Assembly (NCBI GenBank): GCA_019009955.1
Contig: CM032230.1
Location: forward strand, 4,895,001-4,959,000
Reading direction: 5' to 3'
From: Riptortus pedestris
Lineage: Eukaryota > Arthropoda > Insecta > Hemiptera > Alydidae
DNA length: 64,000 nucleotides
Position numbers and translations under genes: made by a program. The notes beneath the pieces were generated by a model. That model searched no databases and was not told the origin of the DNA. It saw only the letters and a program-made list of their open reading frames with translations. This document shows positions 33,391 through 43,989 of this stretch, piece by piece (within the stretch, counting starts at the first letter, position 1; each line of letters opens with the position of its first letter).

Positions 33391-34456
33391 AAAATTGTAA
33401 CCTCTGTCTGTACATTGATTTTTTTCGCGAAATTTCACGATAACTTTTCGTTTCACATGTCATAGACACCATAACTGCATTTTGTTTCTTTCGTGTATGT
33501 TTGTTTTTTTGTTTGTTTGTTACCTTTTCACGCATAAACGGCTGAACCGAATTTTATGAAACTTGGTATGTATATTACTACTAACCCAACTTAGACTTTA
33601 GGCTATATTAATTTTCTCTGAGGCGAACAGGAGTGGGGGTTATAAGGGAAGCCTGAAATTAAAAATAGCGATATTTCGTTTTCTATTGGTTTTTCGGCAA
33701 AAACGCACATGACAACAGTTATTTATTTTGTTCTTTAGAGTAAGTTTTGGTATATACACTTTTGTCGTAAATCGAAGTATAAATGCGTTATACGCTAAAA
33801 ATTATAGCGGGAGTCAACAATTTTATTTGCCAGAAAGGACTCAACCGAATGAAATAAACCTCGGTATGTGTATTTGCATTGAGGCCATCATTATAATAAG
33901 CCATACCAACATTTCTATGGAAGGCAAGGAGTGGGGGTTATAAGGGAAGCCTGAAATTAAAAATAGCGATATTTCGTTTCATATTGGTTTTTCCGCAAAT
34001 ATAAACATAACAAAAGTTGTTTATTTTGTTATTTGGAGTAACTTTTGTCGTATAACTAAGTATAAATGAGTTATACGCTAAAACTTTAGCGGAGCCAACA
34101 ATTGTATGGGGCACTTACGGCTGAACCGAACTTAACAAAACTAGGTATGTCAATTAGCATTAATTCTTCCATGATTATAAGTTATATTAAAATTTTTGAT
34201 CCACGGCAACGACGGGTATCAATCCTAAACACTGGGACGCCTTTGAAAGAGACGGGAAATATAAAAATATCGAAGACAGTGAAGCCTTATCGAACAAATA
34301 TTCTATTATTAGCAAATCCACGGCAACGACGGGTATCAATCCTAAACACTGGGACGGGTAAATGTCAAAATATTGTGCAATGTAAAGCCTGCTAAAAAAT
34401 ACTGTCACCATTCAGCCTCAAATGAGTTCCCGGGCGAAGCCGGGTATCTGAGCTAG
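33391..34456 (+). mobile_element. Helitron-like family A copy (rightward array)
   Basis: 5' end 33391, CTAG at 34453-34456. A local tandem duplication near the 3' end repeats CCACGGCAACGACGGGTATC at about 34201 and 34319. Confidence 0.7.
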
Positions 34457-34465
34457 TATATATAT

Positions 34466-35536
34466 AAAATTGTAACCTCTGTCTGTACATTGATTTTTTT
34501 CGCGAAATTTCACGATAACTTTTCGTTTCACATGTCATAGACACCATAACTGCATTTTGTTTCTTTGGTGTCTGGTTGTTTGTTTATTTGTTTGTTACCT
34601 CTTCACTCATAAACGGCTGAAGTGAATTTTATTAATCTTGGTATGTATATTACTTATAATTCATCTTAGACTTTAGTATATATTATTATTATCTGAGACC
34701 AACAAGAGTGGGTGTTATAAGTGTAGCATGAAATTAAAAATAGAAATATTTCGTTTCCTATTAGTTTTTCGGGAAATATGAACATTAAAAAAGTTGTTTA
34801 TTTTGTTATTTAAAATAACTTTTTTTATATAAACTTTTGTCGTATACCGAAGTTTAAATGCGTTATACGTTAAAAATTATAGTGGGAGTCAACAATATTA
34901 TTTGCCAAAAAAAGACTCAACCGAACTAAATAAAACTCGGTATGTGTATTAGCAATGAGGCCTTCATTATAATAAGCCATACCAACATTTCTATGGACGG
35001 GCAGGAGTGGGGGTTATAAGGGAGGCCTGAAATTAAAAATAGCGATATTTCGTTTCCTATTGGTTTTTCCGCAAATATAAACATAACAAAAGTTGTTTAT
35101 TTTGTTATTTGGAGTAACTTTTGTATACCTAAGTATAAATGAGTCATACGTTAAAACTTTAGCGGGAGTCAACAATTTTATTGGGCACTAACGGCTGAAC
35201 CGAACTTAAAAAAACTCGGTATGTCAATTAGCATTCATTCTTCCATGATTATAAATTATATTAAAATTTTTAGGTTCGAACGGGAGGGGGGTTAAAAGGG
35301 AGGACTGAAATAAAAATTCAACATATTTACATGTATAAGAGACGGGAAATATAAAAATATCGAAGACTGTGAACAAATACTTCTATTATTAGCAAATCCA
35401 CGGCAAAGATGGGTATCAATCCTAAACACTGGGACGGGTAAATGTCAAAATATTGTGCAATGTAAAGCGTGCTAAAAAATACGATCTCCATTCAGCCTCA
35501 AATGAATTCCCGGGCGAAGCCGGGTATCTGAGCTAG
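34466..35536 (+). mobile_element. Helitron-like family A copy (last of rightward array)
   Basis: 5' end 34466, hairpin CCCGGGCGAAGCCGGG and CTAG at 35533-35536, inserted beside a LINE fragment. Confidence 0.72.
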
Positions 35537-35539
35537 TAC

Positions 35540-36520
35540 TATTTAAATTTTCTTTGTCTTGTTTCTTCTATACAGCCAAATCTTTTGTTTTATGTGCATT
35601 TATCTTGAGTCTAGACCAGGGCTTCTTAAACTTTTGTAATTTACGACCCCATTTATGATTGCGAGTTTCTTGACGACCCCATACAAATATAAAAGAAAAA
35701 TAAATTAATATTTTTTGATGATTTATTTATTAGGTAACAATATACATATAATATAGTAGTAGCGTGGTATTTATTTTAAAAAAAAAAAAAAAAAAAATTA
35801 TAGAATTGATTTTTTAAAAAAATTAAAGTATAAGTTAAAAATTTAATGAGATGGATGTGCCTGTTTTTTATTGCCTACATACATCCGGAAGTAGGAAATC
35901 GCCTCGTCCTTCCAAAGGAAAGATAACCTTCTTTTTGTAAAAGAAGCATCGTCGAATCGACGAATAGGTTGTAGCTGTAGATAAAACATATTCGTCGAAT
36001 CGACGAATAAGTTGTAATTGTAGATAAAGCATATTCGTCTAATCGACGAATAAGTAGTAACTGAAGATAAAACATAAATTGTATTTTTATCTCTCGCGAC
36101 CCCAGAATTTTGCTACGCGACCCCATTAAGAAGCCCTGGTCTGGGTTGTCCTTAAGACTAGCAGCCTTCTCTGGCCTTTTCCACCAGTACAATGTCATCT
36201 GCAAATCTGGGGACGTGGCCAGATTTGCGGTTAATCTGAATACCTTCAGTTCTCTCTTTCATTTTCATTATTCGGTCTAAAATGAACAGATAAGGTAACA
36301 GAATACACCCTTCTTAATTCTAGCTTCCCTTTCACACTCTTATTAATGAGTGATTTGCTTCCTCTGATTTTTGTAAATAATTCCAAATTAACCATCTCTC
36401 TTTGCCATCTACTCGTACTTCTATTTTACCTATTATGTCAAACATCAGTTTCCAGTTAACGGTATCAAAAGCATTTTCCAAATTTACAAATCCAACTACC
36501 ACCATGACAAGTTTTTAGCA
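35540..36520 (-). pseudogene. LINE (non-LTR) reverse transcriptase fragment split by a hAT MITE
   Basis: The minus translation from 36510 reads GFVNLENAFDTVNWKLMF, then ILDRIMKMKERTEGIQI and RFADDIVLVEKARE, the palm motifs of a non-LTR reverse transcriptase (catalytic FADD). After the 522-bp insertion the frame resumes with LRINAHKTK, the motif that usually follows. Several stops and frame changes are present. The clade is not decidable by eye. Confidence 0.75.
35617..36138. mobile_element. hAT-type MITE inserted in the LINE fragment
   Basis: The ends CAGGGCTTCTTAA...TTAAGAAGCCCTG are flanked by GTCTAGAC (left) and GTCTGGGT (right), a probable decayed 8-bp target duplication. The interior has repeated CGACCCCA motifs and three units of about 45 bp, each with the palindrome ATTCGTCGAATCGACGAAT. 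It is 522 bp with no coding capacity. Confidence 0.75.
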
Positions 36521-36529
36521 AATTTCCTT

Positions 36530-36660
36530 TATAGGAAATCAGCTATTGAGGTTGTGCTCATGATGCAATTTTTTGAAAAATGTTCTCAAATATCCATCAA
36601 TGAAGGATATGAAGAAAATGTGGTCTTTTCAAAATTATATATATGTTTGTCTGTTACCAC
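36530..36660 (-). mobile_element. Helitron-like family B 3' end fragment
   Basis: The complement of TAA/GCAAATTTCC and the hairpin, followed by AAATCAGCTATTGAGGTTGTGC, the family B 3' segment, up to the TA-rich junction with the next family A copy. Confidence 0.55.
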
Positions 36661-36671
36661 TATATATCTAT

Positions 36672-37958
36672 ACTATCTCAGATTCACGGCTTCGCCCGGT
36701 AATTCAATTTAGGCTGAATGGTGATTGATTTTTTAAGCAGGCCTTACATTTCACAATATATTGATATTTACCCGTCCCATTTTTTAGGATTGATACCCGT
36801 CGTTGCCGTGGATTTGCTAATAATAGAATATTTGTTCGATAAGGCTTCACTGTCTTCGATATTTTTATATTTTCCTAAAGTCTCTTAAATACATGTAAAT
36901 AAGGTGAAATATCTTATTTTATTTCAGGTCTCCCTTATAACTCGCCCACTCTATCGTTCGAACATAAAAATTTTAATAATAAACCTATATAATACAATGG
37001 AAGTAATTAATACTAATTGACATACCACCATGTTGACATAACGAAATTTTGTATAGTTCGGTTCAGCCGTTAGTGCCCAATAACATTGTTGGCACTCGCT
37101 AAAGATTTAAAACGATATAACTCATTTATTCACTTAAGTATAGAATCTACAAAAAGTGTAATAAGACAACAAACCAAAAAAGTATACTCCAAATAATAAA
37201 ATAGAACAACTTTTGTTTTGTTATATATGCGGCGGAAAAACCAATAGGATAAGAAAAATCGCTATTTTTATTTTCACAGAGGCCTCCCTTATAACCCAAA
37301 TAATAACCAACCCCCCACAATCCTATGTCCTGCCTCGTCCATAGAAATGTTGGTATGGCTTATTAAAAATGAAGGCCTCACTGCTAAAACACCTACCGAG
37401 TATTATTCTAGTTCGGTTTGAGTCTTGTCTTTTTTTTTTTTGTTTTTTGGCAAATAATATTGTTGACTCCTATCCCCTATATCTACTATTTTTTTTTTAG
37501 AGTATATAACGCATTTAAACTTCGTTATACGAGACAAAAAGCTGTATATAACAAAAGTTTACTCCTAAATAACACAATAAACAACTTTTGTCATGTGCAT
37601 ATATTTGCCGAAAAAAAAACCAATAGAAAAACGAAATATCGCTATTTTTAATTTCATTCAGCGGCTTTTTCCTAATAAAACCCCCACTCTATCCTGTCCG
37701 TCTTAGAAGATATAATATAGCCTAAAGTCTAAGTTGGGTTATTAGTAATATACATACCAAGTTTCATAAAATTCGGTTTCAGCCGTTTATGCGTGAAAAG
37801 GTAACAAACAAACAAACAAACAAACAAACAAACAAACAAACAGACACCAAAGAAACAAAATGCAGATTTTATGGTGTCTATGATGACAATGTGAAACGAA
37901 AAGTTAGCGTGAAATTTCGCGAAAAAAATCAATGTACTGAACTGGAGTTACAATTTTA
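36672..37958 (-). mobile_element. Helitron-like family A copy, indel-rich
   Basis: CTAT (mutated CTAG) and hairpin ACGGCTTCGCCCGGT at the left, a (CAAA)n tract at 37805-37842 and the 5' end near 37957. Many one-base insertions. Confidence 0.65.
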
Positions 37959-37959
37959 T

Positions 37960-38399
37960 ATATATATATATATATTGTGGGTGTGTGTATCTATATATGT
38001 TTGTTAGTTGCTAGCTCTTTATCAAAGTGTTTATTTTTATCTAAAATTACAATTTCAATTTTTTTTTTTTGGTAAATTTTGAACGTTCTATTTACATATA
38101 TCTCTTATGAATTTTATACCTCACTTTCACATACAGCATCTATTTCCTAAAGAGCATTGTCAATTTTTTAATTTTGCCGTCCACACAACTAAATTCACCT
38201 TTCAAAATTTCATTATTAAACACCTTGTTAATTCATTATTAAATATCTTGTTTGTATATCAACAAGTCAATGATAAAGAGGAATTGATTATCCAATGTTA
38301 ATGTTTTTAATAATTAATTACCTAATGTGTTTCAAGCTCAACAGCTTCTTATCAAGGGGTTCCTTTCTATCTAAAATTTACAAGTCTTAGCAGGCTTCC
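37960..38399. other. Unassigned stretch
   Basis: TA/GT-rich start, then AT-rich DNA with no recognisable gene. GCTCTTTATCAAAG-like sequence near 38010 and GCTTCTTATCAAGGGG near 38345 are related to each other and may be ends of an unidentified repeat. Confidence 0.35.
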
Positions 38400-38806
38400 C
38401 TTGTCCAGAGGAAGGCGGATTTCGAAAATTTGAATTACCCCCATTAATATACTTACTTCAGGTCAAACAATTGTTCATGACCAGTCTTATTGTAAATTAA
38501 ATTTCCTATAAATGTTGTTATATACATGTTTTCTCTATCATGATTATTAACGGAGATATTTGGATTTCTTAGTTTGCATCCGTAAGTAAAGCCCACTCAT
38601 GCTTATGCCATATGTACAATAAGCTCTAATATCAGGAACCACGTTATTCTAATGGTATATACCAAATATTGTTTTCAACATAACTTTATTATGTGATGGA
38701 TGCAAATTCGTTGTGTGATGACGCCATCAATTAAGGTTAGATGTATGCTATACCACAATGTGGGAAATCTGATAAGTTTACGCAGCACCTGCGTGATAGA
38801 CTTTTT
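38400..38806 (-). mobile_element. Helitron-like family B copy, partial
   Basis: Reverse family B body (GTTTGCATC, ATTAACGGAGATATTTGG) ending with the complement of the 5' motif (AAGTTTACGCAGCACCTGCG TGATAGAC). Confidence 0.5.
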
Positions 38807-38809
38807 TCC

Positions 38810-38917
38810 CGCAGATTTCTCTTAAGGGAAATCAGCTATTGAGGTCGTACTCATGACGCGATTTTCGAAATTTTTCATCTAATGAAGATGACGAAAATGA
38901 GGTCGTTCAAAATTGTA

Positions 38918-38959
<42 letters not shown>

Positions 38960-38961
38960 TG

Positions 38962-39002
<41 letters not shown>

Positions 39003-39300
39003 GTTACCGCTCTAGCGGTCGCAATTATTTTTGATCGATATCAAACTCGATATTTAGTCATTTTATGTAAAAAGAAAGATCAAGTTCGTTAATGGACCAA
39101 GGGGAGGGGGGTTAGAAGGGGAACATTTTGAAAATTCGAAATATCTCCGTTACTCTACGTTGGATTGAAAAATTGTAGAGAATCAATCTTATTGCACATT
39201 AAATATACTATAATTATTGTTATAAGCATTTATTCTCTGTCTTAAATATTAACCGAGATATTTGCATTTTTCAGCCTTCAGGGAACGAGAAAATATGATG
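38810..39300 (-). mobile_element. Helitron-like family B copy, partial
   Basis: It begins GCAGATTTCTCTTAAGGGAAATC, the hairpin end in reverse, and continues through a mixed (GT)n/(TA)n tract and GCTCTAGCGGTCGC. Its 5' part is replaced near 39300 by the next copy. Confidence 0.6.
38924..39001. repeat. Compound (GT)n-(TA)n microsatellite
   Basis: GT repeats to about 38955, a short GTATGTATG bridge, then TA repeats, at the usual family B microsatellite position. Confidence 0.9.
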
Positions 39301-39358
39301 GAAAAGGGATTATATTATTCACATATTTTCTTGGTAAATCCATTGAACAACTTAAAAA

Positions 39359-40884
39359 GTCCGTCACGCAGGGGCTGCGTAAACTAAGCAGATTTCCCTC
39401 GTGAAGTTTAGTAATAGATAAATCTACATACTGGTAACACATAGGGACGTTGCGATACTACCGATATGGGTAGGTATCGATACTTTTGTTTCAATACTAG
39501 GAGTATTGGTATCGATACTTTGCTTCCGATATTTCAACGGTATCGCAACAAAAAGATGAGTATCGGTATCGAACGTTTGATAATTTAATATCAACTAATT
39601 ACATTAATTTTTTTTTATTTATTAACGTCCACATTACATTTTAATTACATTAAAAGTAAATTAATAAAAATTTCGAATTTAAAGTAAATAAAATACATGA
39701 TAATGAGTAATAAATCAAATTATGTCGTAGTACGATATTTCAAAGGCAGGGGATAAAGGATAACCGCCAATTGAGGATTACCTACATTCTTCATCAATTT
39801 CCATAATAAAACAAAAAAAAATATTTTTTTTTTATTTTAAGAAACAAGAAAACGTTTTTAAAGAAATAAAACTGACGTTTTATAACACTAATAAATCACA
39901 TTTTTTTTTTCTAAAAAACCTGATTTAATAATCAGAGGTGTTTCGATACCGATACCTTTGGTATCGATACTTTTAATGCGATATTATCGGAGTATCGATA
40001 CTTTTATACCAGTATGGTATCGATACCAGATATCGGATCGAATCCAGTATCGCAAGGTCCCTAGTAACACAACACCACCCAATAAATACTACGGAAATAA
40101 GAAATGTTTCATCCAATTTCAATACCCTGCCGACAGGAAGCGTTGGGTTAGAAATGTAAACAAACGGGTCTGCCCGTTTCACACCGGAAAGAATAACAAT
40201 TTCTGAAATATATCGGAATATAACATATTAATTTTCTTGAGAACTATTTACTATACCTAGTACTGCAATTAATAATGAGTCAGAATAATTGTTATCTCAA
40301 TCAATCAATTTTACCACTCGAAAACCTTAAGACGGGGGGGGGGGGTCACCGGGACATATTTGCATGTATCTCGTATAATAAAGGTCTCTTGAATACAATA
40401 TTTGGTATTTAAACTTCGAATAATGTGATTTATTATGTAGCAGAGTATTGTTTATGTAACATGAGTAGAAGTGGCGGTTTGCTGATGGCTGAAAACTGAA
40501 AAATAGAAATTAGAAATATCTCGGTTAATATTCAAGATAGAGACTAAATGTATATAATTTTGATCCGACGCATAATAACGGAGATATTGTGAATTTTCAA
40601 ACATCCCCCCTCTAAACCCCCCCCCCTCCCACTTGTCCGATTTCAGCCATTAACGAACTTGATCCTCCTTTTTACATAAAACAATTAAATTCCGAGTTTG
40701 GTAACGATCAAACAAAAATTGCGACCGCTAGAGCGTTAACAGACAAATATACATATATAATTTTGAACGTACCTCATTTTCGTCATCTCCTGGGTAGGAT
40801 CGATGGACATTTGAGGAAATCTTTCGAAACTCGCGTCATGAGCACGACCTCAATAGCTGATTTCCCTTAAGGGGAATCTGCTAA
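39359..40884 (+). mobile_element. Helitron-like family B copy, complete apart from a hAT insertion
   Basis: 5' motif GTCCGTCACGCAGGGGCTGC at 39359; 3' end GATTTCCC TTAAGGGGAATC TGCTAA at 40884. Without the 622-bp hAT element and one 8-bp repeat it is about 0.9 kb, the same as the copy at 57929. AGCAGATTTCCC occurs near the 5' end and, inverted, at the 3' end, like the subterminal inverted repeats of helentron-type elements. Confidence 0.7.
39442..40063. mobile_element. hAT-type element with TATCGATAC-rich ends and 8-bp target duplication
   Basis: The ends TAGGGACGTTGCGATAC...GTATCGCAAGGTCCCTA are inverted repeats flanked by GTAACACA at 39434-39441 and 40064-40071, an exact 8-bp duplication. 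Both subterminal regions are packed with palindromic GGTATCGATAC-type motifs, probable transposase-binding sites. The AT-rich centre has no coding frame, so it is non-autonomous. It inserted into a family B copy. Confidence 0.85.
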
Positions 40885-41049
40885 TAATTCCAACATTCAA
40901 ATCAAATTAAAATGTGAACAATAAATAACAATGTCTGAAAGTGAAAACCTCTCGCAGCTGAAAACATCTTTATATAGATGTCATACTTAAACTCTAAGGA
41001 CATAAATTAGATAAACAAATTTACATTTCATCACATTTCCATTAACCTC

Positions 41050-41222
41050 GCCCTTCGCCCTTCGACCGGAGACCTGCTCCATCTGCCTGGCCGATCTGCG
41101 GCACTAAACCATCCGGGGCGTCACCCGAATGCGTATTTAAAAATTCAGTCAAATCGGTCCATCCGTCTAGGAGGAGTTCAGTGACATACACCCATACGCT
41201 AGAATTATATATATTAAGATCA
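41050..41222 (+). repeat. Unclassified repeat, possible RTE-type LINE 3' tail
   Basis: CTGCTCCATCTG, GATCTGCGGC, TAAACCATCCGGGG, AAATCGGTCCATCCGTCTAG and a terminal ATTATATATATTAAGAT. A closely related block lies at 41850-41992. The phrase ending in a short A/T-rich microsatellite resembles 3' tails of RTE-type LINEs; that class is inference. Confidence 0.4.
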
Positions 41223-41225
41223 AGG

Positions 41226-41530
41226 TGTATTAGCCTGTTAACGCCCTAGCGGTCGCAATTTTTGCTTGATCGTTACCAAACTCCGTATTTAAACGTTTCA
41301 CGTTAAAAGGCGGATCATGTTCTTCAACGGCTGGAATCGGATCATTGGGTGGGGGGGGGGGTTAGAGGGGAGGATTTTCGAAAATTCGAAATATCTCCAT
41401 TACTGTAAGTCGGATCGAAATTTTGTATAGAACCAATGTTTACGCCATTTAAATGATCTATAAACGTTGTAATGTACATATTTTCACTGTCTTCAATATA
41501 TGCCCGAGATATGGGCGTTTTATTAGTTTT
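41226..41530 (-). mobile_element. Helitron-like family B internal fragment
   Basis: GTTAACGCCCTAGCGGTCGC, TTGCTTGATCGTTACC and ATATCTCCATTACTGTAAGTC in reverse orientation, with a G(12) run. No terminus is preserved. Confidence 0.5.
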
Positions 41531-41849
41531 CGGCCTTCAGTAAACCCCCACTCCCGTTCGAATCTAAAAAATTTAATATAGCTTATAACCACGGTAGAAC
41601 TAATGCTAATTCACATACCGTGTTTTGTTGAGATCGGTTCAATCGTTGGTGCCCAATAAAATTGTTGGCCCCTCTTTACTTTTTTAGTGTATATCTCGTT
41701 TATACTTTGTTATACGACAAAAGTTAATATGACAAAAGTCACTCCAAATAACAACACAAACAACACTTATCCTGTGCATATTTGCCGAAAAACCAATAGG
41801 AAACACAATACGGCTATTTTTAATTTCAGGCCTCCCTCACGACCCCCAC
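41531..41849 (-). mobile_element. Helitron-like family A internal fragment
   Basis: CACTCCCGTTCGAA, ACGACAAAAGTTAATATG and CGAAAAACCAATAGGAAAC, all family A subrepeat blocks, fused to family B on the left. Confidence 0.55.
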
Positions 41850-41992
41850 TCCTGCTCCATCTGGCGGGCCGATCTGCGGCGCTAAACCATCCGGGGTGTC
41901 ACCCAAACACGTATTTAAAAATTCATTCAAATCGGTCCATCCGTCTAGGAGGAGTTCAGTGACATACACACGTAAAATTATATATATAAAGA
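41850..41992 (+). repeat. Second copy of the unclassified 41050 repeat
   Basis: CTGCTCCATCTGGCGG, TAAACCATCCGGGG and GGTCCATCCGTCTAGGAGG, ending ATTATATATATAAAGAT. Confidence 0.45.
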
Positions 41993-41995
41993 TAT

Positions 41996-42121
41996 AAGTT
42001 TGAACGGTCCTCATTTTCGTCATCTCCTTGCTAGGATCGATGGACATTTGCTGAAATTTTTCGAAAATCGCGTCATGAGTACGACCTCAATAGCTGATTT
42101 CCATTAAGGGAAATCTGCTAA
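41996..42121 (+). mobile_element. Helitron-like family B 3' end fragment
   Basis: TTTGAACGGTCCTCATTTTCG to GATTTCCATTAAGGGAAATC TGCTAA. It lies just past the 3' end of the MARCH5-like gene. Confidence 0.6.
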
Positions 42122-42237
42122 AATGATATCATATGATATTATATAAGGTATTTATATATTCTTTTAAGCTAAAAAAAAACCAAAATGAATTGTATATCAT
42201 TGCTAAAATTGATGATGTAATTTTTAAAATACATGAA

Positions 42238-43437
42238 TTAAAACATTTCACACAACCTTCGAATACTCCTGATGGCAATAACAGAGGTGGCACAAATCAA
42301 AGTCCTTTGAACTGGCGACGTCACTAAACCCTTTAGAGCCAACTCGCCGAAGACAATGGAAAAGGTTGGATTGGCTAAAGTATCGCCTAACAGATATATT
42401 AATGGACTTGTTCGTGGTGTCAAGTCACCTCCCTCGCTAATAGATTGGGGGAAAGCCCTCTCAACTACTGCTATCCTCGATATCCTATACTTGATAATTC
42501 CAAGTGTATGTTCTTCCCAAAGGTAAACTCTAGAAATTATGAATGCTGGGGCAAGAAGTAGGCTAAACAACAAATATTTAGGGTCGAAATGGTTCAGTAA
42601 AGATGCAACCTCTGATTCTTCTCCCAGAAATAGCATTGCCGCAGGTCTGACCATTTCAAGGTGTACGATAATTATGAAGAATACCGAGGACAATAAGGGA
42701 CAAGCCGATTTCAATATGATATCAATTTTCCTCAAGTGAACAGAGAGGCGAAGCATCACAGGATCAAAGGTGAGCTTAGTAGCGCATTTTGGACAACTCA
42801 CTACACAACTTGGTGCATCAGAATTACTTTGCATCCAGGTTTGAATGCAAGTCTTATGACACCATTTCATCCAACGCTTGCATCTGCAGAACCCAGTCCA
42901 CAAGTCATCAGCCTCTGTTTCACTGGTGAAATAGCACAGCCAACATTCTTTAATGCCGTCGTCCAGAGCCAAGAACGGTATTGTGTTACTGCAGAACCCG
43001 AGGCGCAACATATTGTTCTGGTGGACCGTTTTTAAGTAACCGTTCCCCCCTGAGCATTTCATTTCATCGAAGTGGTTCAGTCTAATAGTAATCCATCTCT
43101 TCAAACAGTCCGAATGAACCCAATCGATCATGGAAAAGCTACACTTACAAGGCATAACCCAGCGAGACGTCTCTTCCACCGAAAAGCAAATTCGACACTG
43201 CTTTTGACTTGGTTCTTGAATAGATGGGACGAATTTGAAAGGCTTAGAACAGTTTAAGCAGCACGTCACCATCGTCACATTCACTTCATATTGGAGGCAG
43301 TCGACGTGTGCCCATTCCAAAGAATCCCTACAGTCACATGGTCGAATCCAGCTAGCAAAACTATCATTTTCATCTGTTTGATAACACAGCCGACATACCC
43401 TGGAGATTGTAGTTGCACTGCTTGATGCATTTGCCAT
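42238..43437 (-). CDS. MARCH5-like membrane RING-CH E3 ubiquitin ligase with three tandem RING-CH-type clusters
   Basis: Intronless frame of 399 residues; the ATG at 43437-43435 has A at -3 and G at +4. Residues 165-218 form the RING-CH domain most like MARCH5 (CWLC, CRC, WCHKTC, CPKC). The rest also follows MARCH5: hydrophobic segments at about 238-262 and 283-302, then VYLWEE and a C-terminal VQRTL motif. MARCH5 is a mitochondrial outer-membrane ligase acting on fission and fusion proteins. Unusually, two further clusters precede it: residues 15-63 (CRLC, CDC, WAHVDC, CLNC, complete C4HC3) and 81-128 (CRIC, CKC, WVHSDC, but only one cysteine at the last pair, KCSG). Known MARCH5 proteins are about 280 residues with one RING-CH. 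Lack of introns suggests a retrocopy or an expanded family, but the frame is intact over 1.2 kb. Mitochondrial location is inference. Confidence 0.88.
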   Translation of the reverse strand: MANASSSATTISRVCRLCYQTDENDSFASWIRPCDCRDSLEWAHVDCLQYEVNVTMVTCCLNCSKPFKFVPSIQEPSQKQCRICFSVEETSRWVMPCKCSFSMIDWVHSDCLKRWITIRLNHFDEMKCSGGNGYLKTVHQNNMLRLGFCSNTIPFLALDDGIKECWLCYFTSETEADDLWTGFCRCKRWMKWCHKTCIQTWMQSNSDAPSCVVSCPKCATKLTFDPVMLRLSVHLRKIDIILKSACPLLSSVFFIIIVHLEMVRPAAMLFLGEESEVASLLNHFDPKYLLFSLLLAPAFIISRVYLWEEHTLGIIKYRISRIAVVERAFPQSISEGGDLTPRTSPLIYLLGDTLANPTFSIVFGELALKGLVTSPVQRTLICATSVIAIRSIRRLCEMF

Positions 43438-43611
43438 TATTTCGGTGATGACTTCTGTCTCCCTTCTCTTTCAAAACATGAAAGTGAATTTCAATTAAAT
43501 AATATACAGCCGGTATTAAAGGAATGTTATATCATAATCCATGTTTAATTTAGTTGTACAAGTTATTATGACAGCACTGTCAACAAGTATGTCATTAGTT
43601 ACAGCTGTTAT
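43438..43611. promoter_or_regulatory. Upstream region of the MARCH5-like gene
   Basis: AT-rich DNA with no clear TATA box at a fixed distance. The promoter is presumed to lie here by position only. Confidence 0.25.
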
Positions 43612-43735
43612 ATATTAACGTTCATCTTGCGCTAACATGGCTAATCAGGACGGGTTATCCGTCTGTAGGTTACAGCCCTTTTCTAGTCATGGTGAGACAC
43701 TGAATGAATTCCTTTTGACCCGAACTGTTATATCT
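43612..43735 (-). repeat. tRNA-derived SINE, partial
   Basis: Reverse of the family body: TATTAACGTTCATCTTGCG, CTAATCAGGACGGGTTATCC, GTAGGTTACAGCCCTTTTCTAG. The tRNA-like half is missing. Confidence 0.6.
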
Positions 43736-43989
43736 ATTTTTGAAAAAAAGTAACCAACTATAAATTTCTTTATAACAAATAACTCAAAAAACTTTTAATT
43801 AATTAAATTAACACTTCTAGAATTTATAATTATACCCAACCACACTAAGAGAAACAAGATTTGAAGAATTATTTCTTGGAAAACCGAAAGTTGACCGCAT
43901 ACTCTTTATATTTCTCATAAATGCATTATCTTATTATATTATAAATTTTGACCTTTATTTTGATATCTTTTGCCAAACAAACACAATTT

